From the NCBI GenBank assembly GCA_013397075.1, contig VWZS01000623.1, positions 1 through 64,000 on the forward strand: a stretch of DNA of 64,000 nucleotides, read 5' to 3'. The notes below the pieces were generated by a model. The model had not been told where the DNA came from. It saw nothing but the letters and a program-made list of their open reading frames with translations, and made no database searches. Source of the stretch: Rhabdornis inornatus. Its lineage: Eukaryota > Chordata > Aves > Passeriformes > Rhabdornithidae. Shown here in pieces: positions 27,301 to 36,480 of the stretch. The position numbers and the translations under genes are program-made. The first letter of the stretch is position 1. Each line of letters begins with the position of its first letter.

Positions 27301-30300
27301 CATTTTTGCTTCTGCTGTAATTTCTCCTAAACTGTTCACCAGACCAGTTATGGCTATGACAAACTTAGTCTGTGGAGAGATGTTGTTCTTTCCCACTGGT
27401 TTGGAGAGGTGGAGGAAAACATCATGCAGGGCTATAGCATTGCTCTCTACAGCTCTTTATGAATCCCCTTTATCTCACCTAATATTATGTGTGTAGTTGG
27501 GAAGGAAGCTACTCTGTGTTAACTCTTTTTTCTTCTGTATTCCCTGGGTACTGAGGGGTTGGTGGGGTTATTTCACACCGTATTAAGTTAAGAAAGTCTG
27601 GTTTACCATCAACTGAGTCCTGAAAGACAAGGGCAACTTCTTACAAATAGGTGTGTTATGACATTGCCTGCTGTCCTTGCTGGTGGTACCAATTCCAAGT
27701 CTTTTTTTTTTTCGCTCTCTGTGTGAGTCACCAGCTGGTCCCACCCTTGCATAACAAGCTAGATGACTTGCAATGCCAAAACTAGACTTGTTGTTATGTT
27801 TTGGGATCTGGGAGGGAGTCCCTACCACCACCATACTCCCATATCATAGCATTAGCATATTGCTACACAGAGCTTCTGGGCTTTACTTGCTTTGACAATA
27901 TCCTAATTTCAGCAGGAAGCCCTGTTTATGTTGCGTCCTGGGCAAGATGCACTGTGATGGGTGGATTAGAAAAAGAATTTTGGGTGTGTAGCACTTCCCT
28001 GTTGGGTAGATGGATTATATCTGTTCCGTTTTTGTGGCTCCTGTGGTCTCTTTTTTTCTACTCCCTGAACAGCAGAGAGCCACTGAGGGAATGCTGCTTT
28101 ACAGAGGGAGTTACTGAGCAGGCCAGAAAAAGCTGAGAGAATATTGCTATAAGGAATGTGAAAATCTGTACTGCATCTAACTTTTTTTGATATTTTTCCA
28201 CCCATATGCCTGTGGTACTGAAGGTTTCACCTTTGCAACTTCATTTTATCATAATGTTTCTGCCTCATTGTTCTGACCACATCAAAGTGTTCCATCATTA
28301 GAAGGGGAAGCCCTGTGGGAGACTTCTTCTGCAAAGCTTAGGAGAGAATGAGGACACAAACTTCCCGTGTTTGACTGGTAAACTGCTCAGATATGGCAAA
28401 GCTTTTAACTATATCAGCTCTTTTTTACAGAGGTGACTTGTGAGCAACAGGCTCAGAATAATCTTCTTCCATGTCCAGAATAAATGAAAGTATTTTTTTG
28501 TTGTTCTCGTACTGTCAAATGTTTGACTCCACCTCAACATTTAACCAGGATTTAGGGAAGGAAGAGGTATCCTTCTCTTACAGCAGATAGATGGTGAGAA
28601 CTTTATTCCATTCGGCTTGGAATCACTAAAACTTACATATTCTCTGTTTTTCATTGCAGATAGCTGCTGCTTTATGGTGGTATTATGTCTCTAAAGGAAT
28701 TGAATATTTGGATACAGTATTCTTCATCCTGAGGAAGAAATTTAACCAAATTAGTTTCCTTCATGTCTATCACCATTTCACCATGTTCACCCTGTGGTGG
28801 ATTGGTATTAAGTGGGTTGCAGGTGGACAAGGTGAGTTCCCTTCCTCTCGTATGCATTTGACTGGGCAGAAGGGAGAATTATTATTGTTTGGGAGGAATA
28901 GAAGGAAGTTTTATAGACTTGACTTTATAATATACAAAACTGTTTATCAATGCATACAGTCTCCCTCTGTGGGAAACATGGGGGAGGAAAAGATAGCAGG
29001 GCAATAATCTAATGAATTGCAAAACTTCTTTTCTTTTTCTCATGGGCATCAATTGCAAGCCTGAAGTTCTGCCTTCGAAAGTATCTGTATCTGTGTGAAA
29101 CAGAAAGATGTGTACGTCTTGCTTAACTTTAATTTTTGCAGGTACAGAGAGCTGCAAAATCTAATTGTGGGCCACATTCTGTGTGCAAATTTAATGAAAT
29201 CAATGGAGGTGTTATTTTGGCATATATGAGTTTGAGGTTTGCTTTTATTTTTATAAAGAGGCATGTATAAAATTCTGAAACTTTTGCTCGGAGGTGAGCC
29301 AATAAATCTGTCAATTCACTTTTAAAACCTACTCATAATGACACAAGTCTAAATTCATTATCAGCCTTTTTATTCCCCTTGCTTCCTTTGTAAAGCCTCC
29401 ATCAAATAATTTTATGATTATTGCACTTGCCACACCCTTCTTTGCCTACGTTATATTCTTGTTCTTGTTGTTTAGCCTTGTCTCTCTCAAATGAAAGCTC
29501 TGCAGAGCTGAGAGTACAGAGAAAATGCTCTGTTTCCTTTGATGTGTGCTTTGTAGGCTTGCAACACTGAAAATACCATATAGTAAACATAAAATACCAT
29601 ATTATGAACGCTAAACTAATATTTTGGGTTTGGTGTTTTGGTTTTTTTGAACCACACTAATACTCAATGCATGGGGGGTTTATGCTCCCATTTGCTACAG
29701 ATATTTTGTACTGAGTGGCCACTTACATTGCAAAGAAGAAATATGTAAATTTAGTGTCTGTGACTACTTTTGAATTTCTCTCATGTAATATGCAGGAAGC
29801 AGGTACTCAACCAGATGTTTCATGATCTTTATTTGCAACTGCACATATAAAATAAGATTATTGTAGACTGGATGGTTACTTGTAGTCTTGCTTAGAAATT
29901 CCCTGGATATCTCAAAAGGCCCTCTCCCTTGTTGCCTTTTCAGAATTTTCATGCTAAATATCAGCAGTTTTTAATACAACAGTTGCAACTATTTCCAAAT
30001 TTCTTTCAAGTTTTGGTGTTCTGCCTCTTAATTCCTAGAGCCTGCAAAAGGAAAAGCAGTGGTTGCTTTTCTACATTTATGTAGCACCACTGCATAAATG
30101 TGGATAGATCTGTGTTCTTCTATTTTCTAGTTGATAGCAGACTGCTTACATAGGCAAGTCTATTATAAACTGGACCCTATTAGAACAATAATATTATGGG
30201 TCCAGACCACATGGGCATCTGAGCTGTTTGATGTCAGCAGCTATTTTCTGTATCACCCTAATCTTATACATTAGAGCATTTTTGAGCCTGTCAGTGTAAG

Positions 30301-31938
30301 AGTACCTTAACAAGATATAATGTGTTTATACACATTATAATCTGCTAATCTTGACAAAGCAAAGAGATCTTAATGCAAATGAACTGTCAACATGGATCTA
30401 ACGTGGATCATTCTGGAAAATTTTATACTATACGCTGACATATTTAAGACTGCTGGACATCTTAAATCATAAATAAAGAAACTAAAGATGATTAATTTGG
30501 ACAAACTCACCTGGAAATGCCTTTAAGTTCTTATAAACACCAGTCAAGTTTTGCTTTGTATGGGCTTTTTTTGGCCTATTTAATCAGACTCCCATATGAG
30601 TTTCTTGACTTCTTGCTGAGAAGTGAACCTTTTGCCTTTAAATACAGTTTAAAAGATTTAAGTTCAGAGCCTGGTACTTTGTACTTTACATTGTCAAATA
30701 AAGCTTTTAATAATCCTTTAGAAAAACAGTTGCAGTTACACTAAAACAACTAATGTGGAATAGATGACATTTATGTCTGTTCAACAAAAATCTTATAAAA
30801 AGCTTTGGCGTAAGTAGTTACATGGAAGATGTAACATACTACTTGCATTAACATCTGTTTGTGTCAGCACATGTTGACAGCCAGGTCTGTATTATACTAT
30901 TCAATATTTTGGAGATGGAATCCTGACATGTCCTATGCTTTGTAGTTTATACTATTAAAAATAATGATACGAAAAATACTAGAAAAGAATACTCTTTTTC
31001 CAAAATTACATTATGGTCTTCCCTTCTGTTTCTGGACAGCTTTTTTCGGAGCTCAAATGAATGCATTTATTCATGTCATTATGTACATGTATTATGGATT
31101 AGCAGCTTGCGGCCCTAAATTTCAGAAGTACCTGTGGTGGAAACGATATTTGACCATATTGCAATTGGTAAGTAGAATTCCTCCTTTTGGGATAAAAGTT
31201 GTTGCCTCTATGTGGATTTGCATTTGCAAAGCTTTGGATCAGATGCTGCTCCTTCCAAAAGTTCTTCTCTGCCTGACACTACTCAATTAGAATACTGGTG
31301 GAAGCATTTATTCAACTTTGAAAAAAAAAACCATGCAGCACATATAAGAGTTGTGTGAGTCAAAGTCTAATGCTTCTTTGCTGGTTTTCTCAACTGAATC
31401 ACAAAAACATGTTCAAAGTGTAGAGAAAATCCAGATCGCTTGTTGTCTTCTCATTTTCCTGTTTCTGAAAATTGATGCCAGGTACTACAATAAATTTAAT
31501 GTTCCTGGTCAAGCACAGATATGTCTGCATGAAGCCAAATACAGCTCCCTGCCACCTCCCAATTCGGCAGTTTTCATTACTTAGTGCATTGGTATACATT
31601 GATGCACTGAGACCTACGGAATATATCCAGATGTTTTTTATTCTATATTTTCTGTCTTTCAGGTGCAGTTCCATGTGACTATTGGCCACACAGCCTTGTC
31701 TATTTATATTGATTGTCCTTTCCCTAAATGGATGCACTGGGGTGTCATTTTCTATGCTGTCACCTTCATTTTCCTGTTTGGTAACTTTTACTATCGGACT
31801 TATAAGCTGCCCAAGGAACCTGTAAAGAATGGCAAAATAGCAAATGGTGCTGTTGCAAATGGAGTAAGCAAACCAGAAAGTAATGCGGTGATGGAAAATG
31901 GAAAAAAGCAGAAAAAGGGAAAAGCAAAAGGAGAGTAA
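294..31938 (+). CDS. ELOVL4: ELOVL4, very-long-chain fatty acid elongase 4 (six-exon gene)
   Basis: ELOVL4 is the ER-membrane condensing enzyme (3-ketoacyl-CoA synthase) that joins malonyl-CoA to long acyl-CoAs to make fatty acids longer than about C26, important in retina, brain and skin. The spliced frame (294-396, 18655-18842, 22082-22162, 28660-28831, 31040-31167, 31663-31938) is 948 nt, 315 codons plus TAA. Elongase motifs seen are KGIEYLDT at residues 136-143, the histidine box HVYHH at 159-163 inside QxxFLHxxHH, NxxxHxxMYxYY at 189-200 and TxxQxxQ at 220-226. There is an N-glycosylation sequon NDT at 21-23, several hydrophobic membrane segments, and a lysine-rich tail ending KAKGE, a KxKxx ER-retrieval signal. 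The start at 294 has a strong Kozak context (ACCATGG), aligns with the mammalian N-terminus by length, and follows an in-frame TAG at 198. No frameshift or premature stop was found. Identity rests on recalled similarity to human ELOVL4 across every exon. Confidence 0.97.
2536..2856 (+). mobile_element. CR1 LINE 3' fragment
   Basis: It matches the remembered CR1 3' tail in order: a segment starting CAGTACCTAAAAGGGG, the GTTTAGATTAGATAT segment, the GAACAGGTTGCC segment, GATGCCCCATCCCTGGAA, and the terminal AAACCATTCTATGAT. It is 5'-truncated, as almost all CR1 copies are, carries many substitutions, and has no coding capacity. Confidence 0.9.
3852..3879. repeat. Perfect 11-bp inverted repeat
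   Basis: Bases 3852-3862 (CCATGCCCTTA) are the exact reverse complement of 3869-3879, separated by a 6-base loop. It lies in intron 1 outside any recognised repeat. It could form a short hairpin in the pre-mRNA; no function is evident. Confidence 0.5.
7563..9160 (-). mobile_element. Solo LTR of a bird ERVL-like endogenous retrovirus, split by a CR1
   Basis: On the minus strand this reads as a full LTR. The 5' end is at 9160 (TGTGGTGG start) and the 3' end, with the CCAAAACCTTG segment, at 7563. The same family is present on the + strand at 45040-45871. The LTR is flanked by a perfect 5-bp duplication, TCCCT at 7558-7562 and 9161-9165. Without the CR1 inserted at about 7719-8310 the LTR is about 1.0 kb. 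The terminal CA on the 7563 side has mutated (reads TA on the + strand). No internal viral genes are present, so this is a solo LTR left by recombination. The ERVL-like assignment comes from memory of bird repeats and is less certain than the LTR call. Confidence 0.88.
7719..8310 (+). mobile_element. CR1 LINE 3' fragment nested inside the solo LTR
   Basis: A roughly 590-bp CR1 tail. It starts near AAGCAGCATGACCAGCAG, passes through the GTGAGACCCTACCTTGAGTA and CTCTCCTACGAGGAAAGGCT segments, and ends CCATTCTATGATTCTA. The LTR sequence stops at about 7718 (GTGATAACA) and resumes at about 8311 (ATAATGTATTTAAG), matching an uninterrupted run in the other LTR copy near 45.69 kb. A short ATAA at each junction may be a target duplication. 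The insertion therefore postdates the LTR. Confidence 0.9.
12693..12958 (+). mobile_element. CR1 LINE 3' fragment, different subfamily
   Basis: It contains AGCAACAGGACAAGAGGAAG, the GGTGGAGTCACCATCCCTAG-like segment and a terminal GGTCTTTTCCAACTTTAATG followed by ATTCTGT. These are the diagnostic order and 3' end of a second CR1 subfamily tail. It is truncated and non-coding. Confidence 0.88.
14726..14762. repeat. TA/CATA-rich simple repeat with one undetermined base
   Basis: An alternating TA and TACATA tract beginning at an N (14726). It lies inside intron 1. Confidence 0.7.
16744..16774. repeat. T-rich / TTTTG simple repeat
   Basis: A poly-T run interrupted by three TTTTG units, in intron 1. 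On the minus strand it is an A-rich tract with no recognisable retroposon attached. Confidence 0.7.
18655..18842 (+). CDS. ELOVL4: ELOVL4 exon 2
   Basis: 188 nt encoding residues 35-97 (DKRVDDWPLMQSPFPTL... to NFFIFKE), between acceptor CTAG and donor GAG|GTGTGT. The junction codon GAC is completed from exon 1's last base. It contains the first membrane segment (about residues 49-63), the WLGPKWM signature at 62-68, and the second segment (about 78-95). The human counterpart reads ADKRVENWPLMQSPWPTL at the same place. Confidence 0.96.
18843..22081 (+). other. ELOVL4 intron 2
   Basis: A phase-0, 3.2-kb AT-rich intron ending TTTTCAG. I recognise no repeats or other genes in it. Confidence 0.9.
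22082..22162 (+). CDS. ELOVL4: ELOVL4 exon 3
   Basis: 81 nt encoding residues 98-124 (LFLSSRARGYSYVCQTVDYS...YEVR), exactly the 27 codons of the mammalian exon, with donor AGG|GTGAGT. The GYSYVCQ and VDYS segments are strongly conserved. The first eight residues differ most from human. Confidence 0.95.
25049..25088. repeat. 15-bp direct repeat
   Basis: AAAAGATAAAATGTA occurs at 25049-25063 and again exactly at 25074-25088 within an A-rich stretch of intron 3. This is probably a local replication-slippage duplication. Confidence 0.6.
26979..27009. repeat. TA-rich simple repeat with one undetermined base
   Basis: An alternating TA tract continuing as TGTTTATATATG, with N at 26988, in intron 3. 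Confidence 0.7.
28660..28831 (+). CDS. ELOVL4: ELOVL4 exon 4 (catalytic histidine box)
   Basis: 172 nt encoding residues 125-181 and the first base of codon 182. It carries KGIEYLDT (136-143), ILRKK (147-151) and the metal-binding or catalytic box FLHVYHH (157-163), followed by the TLWWIGIKWVAGGQ membrane segment. The acceptor is TTGCAG and the donor CAAG|GTGAGT. Residue 164 after the histidine box is Phe where I recall Cys in human. Confidence 0.97.
28832..31039 (+). other. ELOVL4 intron 4
   Basis: A phase-1, 2.2-kb intron ending TGGACAG. Unusually AT-rich, with no recognised repeats or other genes. Confidence 0.9.
31040..31167 (+). CDS. ELOVL4: ELOVL4 exon 5
   Basis: 128 nt encoding residues 182-224 (AFFGAQMNAFIHVIMYMYYG... 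to KRYLTILQL). It contains the elongase motif NxxxHxxMYxYY at 189-200 and the conserved KYLWWKRYLT. The codon split with exon 4 gives Ala182. The donor is TTG|GTAAGT. Confidence 0.97.
31168..31662 (+). other. ELOVL4 intron 5
   Basis: A short phase-0 intron of 495 bp ending TTTCAG. It has a nine-base-plus A tract near 31321; nothing else recognised. Confidence 0.9.
31663..31938 (+). CDS. ELOVL4: ELOVL4 exon 6 coding part and stop codon
   Basis: It encodes residues 225-315: VQFHVTIGHTALS, the last membrane segment (about 248-266) and a lysine/asparagine-rich cytosolic tail with ANGVSKPES and KKQKKGKAKGE before TAA at 31936. The final KAKGE fits the KxKxx ER-retrieval signal. In people, dominant Stargardt-like macular dystrophy alleles truncate this exon and lose the signal; here it is intact. 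Confidence 0.97.
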   Translation: MQFHVTIGHTALSIYIDCPFPKWMHWGVIFYAVTFIFLFGNFYYRTYKLPKEPVKNGKIANGAVANGVSKPESNAVMENGKKQKKGKAKGE

Positions 31939-34900
31939 CTTGATCCAGGCCTTAACCATTGTTGGCAGTGAGGAACCTCCAGTTTGGTTTATAAAAGGAA
32001 GAAAAAAACATTATCTGTACCAATTAACCTTAGGTTACTGAAGAGCTAGAACACAGATATTTTCATTATTTATGAAGATTGTTTTAAGAACAACACTAAA
32101 GTTGAATTTCTATTGTAATTATGTAATTATCATGCATATGGTCTCTGTGTAAACTTGTAGACTGCTGGTGTTGGTGAACGTAAGGAAGAATTGCAGTTGA
32201 TTCCATGTTTAGCAGTCCAAAAGTTAATACTACCATTGATACAGGCAGTGGTGTTGGCACCCACATTTCTTGGGGGGTGGGCGGGAAGGGAAGGAAGTAG
32301 CATTTGAATACTTGTGCTTTCTTTCCAGAAAATTATTAAATTTCAAATTATGGTGTATTATCTAATCAGAATGTGCAAATTTTCTTGTCCTCCTTGGAGA
32401 GTACCTTCAGACAAAATATGTCAGAACAGTGTTTGACTTTTCAGACATTACTTGATTTAACTGAGTATCTGTTACAGTTTGGTTTTTTGTTTTATTATTT
32501 TTTCTTGTGTGGAAATATACCTACCTCTTCATCTGCTGAAAAGAATATTGAACATTAAATAACTGGTTTCTGAAATATGGAGTCCTCTAATCTAAATATC
32601 CATTAATACTAATTCGGGAGAACATGTGTTTCCCTGTGGGAGTAAAAGGGATTTTTGGTGGTATCCTTTGATCAAGTCGTCATTTTAATGTAAACTGAAA
32701 TTTTGGAGTGGTACTTCTAGCAGAGCCAAGTCAAGAATACATTTTAAGAATGTATTAATATGAACAAATATATTAGTTGAAGCAAGCAGTAAAAATAAGC
32801 CTGCTGCTTGTTGTCCATGACCTGCATTAAATCTATGGCGCTGACTGATACTCAAAATGGTAAATTAATGCTATGGTGGAGAGAAAACAGCATGTAATTT
32901 CATTTTGAAATGTTGTGTGCGTGGGTAGTCATACTAACTACAAGACCAACCATCACTTTATTGGGAGAGAGAATTTGATTTAAAAGTACTAAATACAGCG
33001 AACATAAAATGTTGAAAATGTTGCTATTGCTTGATACCTGTCAAAACTTTGTCAGGCAGTTGCAGACAAAGTATTGCTGATAGACAGGCCACCATTCTAA
33101 GTTAAAACTGCTAACATAAGTAGAAACTTTTAGATGGATTTTCATTTACATGTTACATAAAGGGCTTTTTACCATTCCTTTTGTGAAGAATATAGGGAAA
33201 GGTTTATACTCCTTTTGAATGATGTACTAAGAGGTACATTTTGCGCTGCTTAGCATGCAATGAGTAGAAGATGGGTGGAATTAGAAGCTATATCCTGAAT
33301 TACTGTGTTCCTTGGCCATCACTGCAAGAGCTAGATTTTTAGTGTCCAAATGCATTCTCCCCCCTCCAGCTCTGGTCAAAAACATATCCAGAGGTAGCAA
33401 CAAACATACATCTGGCAAGTGGCACCATTGGTGCAGAAAGAGTACACAGAACTGTGAGTGTAAAGTGAGTGGCACATTTAATAGATTTTTGCATCTCTAT
33501 CACCCGTTGACTATAATATGCAAGCAGGTCACATATTCTGTGTCTCACATTTGTCTTGTCTCTGTATAAAAAAAAATTCTAAACCCAGAAAACAGGTCCT
33601 AGGAAAAAGAGTTTTGGATATAGTCTGTCATATTAAAAAGTGATTTCTAATGCTGGAGTTGGTTCAGCTGGAAGATGGTTCATCCCTAATCACCACCACT
33701 GTGGATTTTTGGGCAGAATATAGAATTGTGAACAACTGTCTCAGCTGAACTCAAATGTATGTGACCATTAAGTTTCTTATCTGCTGTGTCTTCTGAGTCT
33801 TCCAGCCTTTGTAATGATGCTTTTTGCAAAATGCTTTTTGCATTTGCATAACTGTGTATTTATGTAGTGTGGCATGGGGAAGAGGGATGGTGATCTACCC
33901 TTCCTTCTTGGACAAACGCCACTACCCTTAAGCAAGCCAAAACACTGGCTGAGTCAGTAACTTTGGAATGGCTAAAGGAGTAAATAACTACAAAGCAGAT
34001 TTACAGCACACCTGCTACTCCAAGGTAGTGACTGGTGTGAATACAGTTACACTGCTGTAATTTCAAGGTCGTTTACCTCACTTTGATTAAAGGGTAGCTT
34101 CCTTCTATTTGCCATGGGATGTGGGCAGCTAACTGGTACATCTGTATCATTCCTTGAATTGTGTTAAATTGGTTGTTTTCTATCATCCATTCAATAAGCC
34201 AGATCAGCTAAACTGATACTCTTAATTTAATCTAGCTCTGAAACAGCATACCAGGGAGTATTCCAGTACAGGTTCAATTGTGTCTGCTACACTTTCTGAA
34301 TTAAGAATCATGTCTTGCATGATGGTAAATATTTAAATAACCGAAAGTCAAATTCTTTTTCCCTCTTATCATGCATGGAAGTGAATTAAAGTTGATTGCA
34401 ATTTGAACTCAAGAACAGAACTTGAGTAGAAGCCTACTGCCAAATTCTGGGATAATTGTTAAATTCTAAAGAAACATGAAAAACCTCATTGTGAGAATGC
34501 ATGTGTACATACACAGCATGTTGTCTGGCCCTGTGCATAAAACCAGTTTGAGAGATTGCCATTTCATGGGAAAAAAAACCCCAGTTATTAAATTACTGGA
34601 ACACTGCTGTTTTGAGTACATCTTTTGCAGTATGACTTTCCTAGGTCTATTTATGATATATTTGATTGTCCATGTAATTCAAGTCCCATTACAATCTTGA
34701 ATATAATGGCCTTATTAAATGTGCATTTTTGTAGGCATGGTCTCGAGTGCAATATTTTTGTTTCTGACTATGCAGCCAGACTCACAGAATACAAGTACTG
34801 CTTGTACCTCTTTTTGTTTTTCAAAATATGAGGCAATAATGCACATGTGAAATACGGACAGATTCGTTAGAGTCATCTTTGAGTCTAAGGAACTTTAAAA

Positions 34901-35248
34901 TTTTGCCATGAAAGTTTGTATAAATATGTGTATTTTCTGTACACAGTACTGAAATTCAAATTGTACAATCTTTTGCAGTACAGTTATTCTTTACAGGGTT
35001 ATTGGGGTTTTGCTTTTCTAAATCCTTTCAATTTATTGAAAAATTAAATTCAAACCATTCAAAACTTTTCTCTTTTTTGCCAACAAATGATGATTTTTTT
35101 GCTAAGAGTTCTGAAGCTCTTGAACCAGAGTCTCTAAATATTTGATGCCATATAAGTAATATCATTTCATTTAGCCTCATCTCTAGCAGTGACAGTTTTT
35201 GGATTATTTTAGTATTTTTTCAGTGTAAAATTTAATACAAATTATCTA

Positions 35249-35305
35249 TACATGTGTGTATATATGTGTACACATACATAGTGTATGTGTGTGTGTATAT
35301 GTATG
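35249..35305. repeat. TG/TA compound microsatellite
   Basis: Alternating purine-pyrimidine TG and TA dinucleotides over about 57 bp. It probably lies in or just past the 3' UTR. Confidence 0.8.
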
Positions 35306-35518
35306 GGTTCTTAGCAGATTCTTTCAATATGTGAAGTCAATTATGTTTCTTGAATGTGAATTTGGCAGGAGCTAATAGACTGAGTCCTATAGCTCCAGCA
35401 GTAAAATGAAGCAGGTTTCATTCCATAGATCCAATATCAATCTTGCAAACATAAATAGTATTTGTCAGTCATTTTAGACATAGAATGGCAGACAAGACAG
35501 AGCCATTTCTACCAGTGT

Positions 35519-35524
35519 AATAAA
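35519..35524 (+). terminator. Candidate polyadenylation signal AATAAA
   Basis: A canonical hexamer followed within 40 bases by TTTTGAGG and GGTTGTAG stretches that could act as a downstream element. It would give a 3' UTR of about 3.6 kb. Confidence 0.3.
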
Positions 35525-35696
35525 TATTTTGAGGCATCGGTTGTAGATTCTGAGGGGAGGGATCTCAACTCAGGGTAGCTGGGGAATTATGCTGTATTAT
35601 AGTAGGGATCATTTTAGTATGGGTAACTTGCTCCAGGTGAGTCATTGAAATCATTGCAATCCTATTCTCTGTTTAACAGAAAACTTCTGAAAATAA

Positions 35697-35765
35697 ATCA
35701 TAGAGTCATAAAACCATTTAGATTGGGGAAGACCATTAAGATGACTGAGTCCAACCATTAAGGAA
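35697..35765 (-). mobile_element. CR1 LINE 3' end, minus orientation
   Basis: ATCATAGAGTCATAAAACC, GGGGAAGACCATTAAGAT and GAGTCCAACCATTA are the reverse complement of the CR1 3' tail. Similarity fades after about 35765, so only the last ~70 bp of the element is recognised. Confidence 0.75.
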
Positions 35766-36451
35766 ATGTTTCTCTGTAAGTTCTAAAGCACAGCCTATTT
35801 GATTACAGGACCATCAATTACTTCCAGCTCCAGATCAGGAGAAAAAGGTGAAGGCAAAACGAAAATGCTGCACATTTTTTTCAGGTTAACCTAAGGGCAC
35901 ATTTCTTCAGAATAAACCCTTGAACTGCATGTGCTGGGAAGGGAGGTAGGAAAGGACAAATAGCTCTTGTGAAGCAAGATCTCAGTCCTAAAATAGCTTA
36001 CAAGCACTAGCTATCTCTTAAAAACTTGAATAAAACTGTTCATGGTGCATAAAGTTAAACCTTGCATGAAGCAAGTGTGGGCTGAGAGTCATATTTAAAA
36101 TGAGATCTATTTCAGTTAAAATTGAAGAGAATGGGGAGCTAATTAACTATCTGGATAGTATATTTATCTTGGTTAGAAACACAGACTTATCTAATTTGAA
36201 ACCTAAAGCAAGACACCCATATGACATCTCATTGCACTGCAGTCTGATGTGCTGGCCCCTTTGCTAATGCAAGCAGAGGGAGCTCTGTGGAAATGAGTGG
36301 ATTGGTTCCCATTTACCTCAGCAGATTATGTTGAGCATTAAAGAGCAGAGGAAATACTTGCTTTCTGCCAATATCCCAGGAGGACTGAGGGAAATGTGTG
36401 GGTCAGGGTGCTGCTTTTGCATAAGGTGTTCATGCTTTTGTAAACATTAAA

Positions 36452-36457
36452 AATAAA
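36452..36457 (+). terminator. Candidate distal polyadenylation signal AATAAA
   Basis: A canonical hexamer followed by a TACTTTTTTC run and then GTTTGAGTTTGG, a typical GT/T-rich downstream element. It is the best-looking signal in the 4.6 kb after the stop codon, judged by context only. Confidence 0.35.
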
Positions 36458-36480
36458 CATTACTTTTTTCATGCTGTTTG

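Larger units (their letters stand above)
22163..28659 (+). other. ELOVL4 intron 3
   Basis: A phase-0, 6.5-kb AT-rich intron ending TTGCAG. It contains a TA microsatellite with an N at 26988 and a 15-bp direct repeat at 25049/25074. I recognise no mobile elements or genes in the rest. Confidence 0.9.
31939..36480 (+). other. ELOVL4: Probable ELOVL4 3' UTR (end uncertain)
   Basis: An AT-rich region without coding potential immediately follows the stop. Candidate polyadenylation signals are ATTAAA at 32554 and 32826, AATAAA at 35519, and AATAAA at 36452 with a strongly T/GT-rich stretch just after it. The true 3' end cannot be chosen from sequence; the start is certain, the end is inference. 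Confidence 0.4.

Noticed and set aside
28832..29007. Read-through extension of exon 4 into intron 4
   Set aside because: The open frame continues by chance. The GTGAGT donor is strong and the next exon restores the conserved AFFGAQ segment in phase.
31399..31959. 186-codon minus-strand open frame
   Set aside because: It is antisense to ELOVL4 exon 6 and intron 5, a shadow of the coding exon with no recognisable domain.
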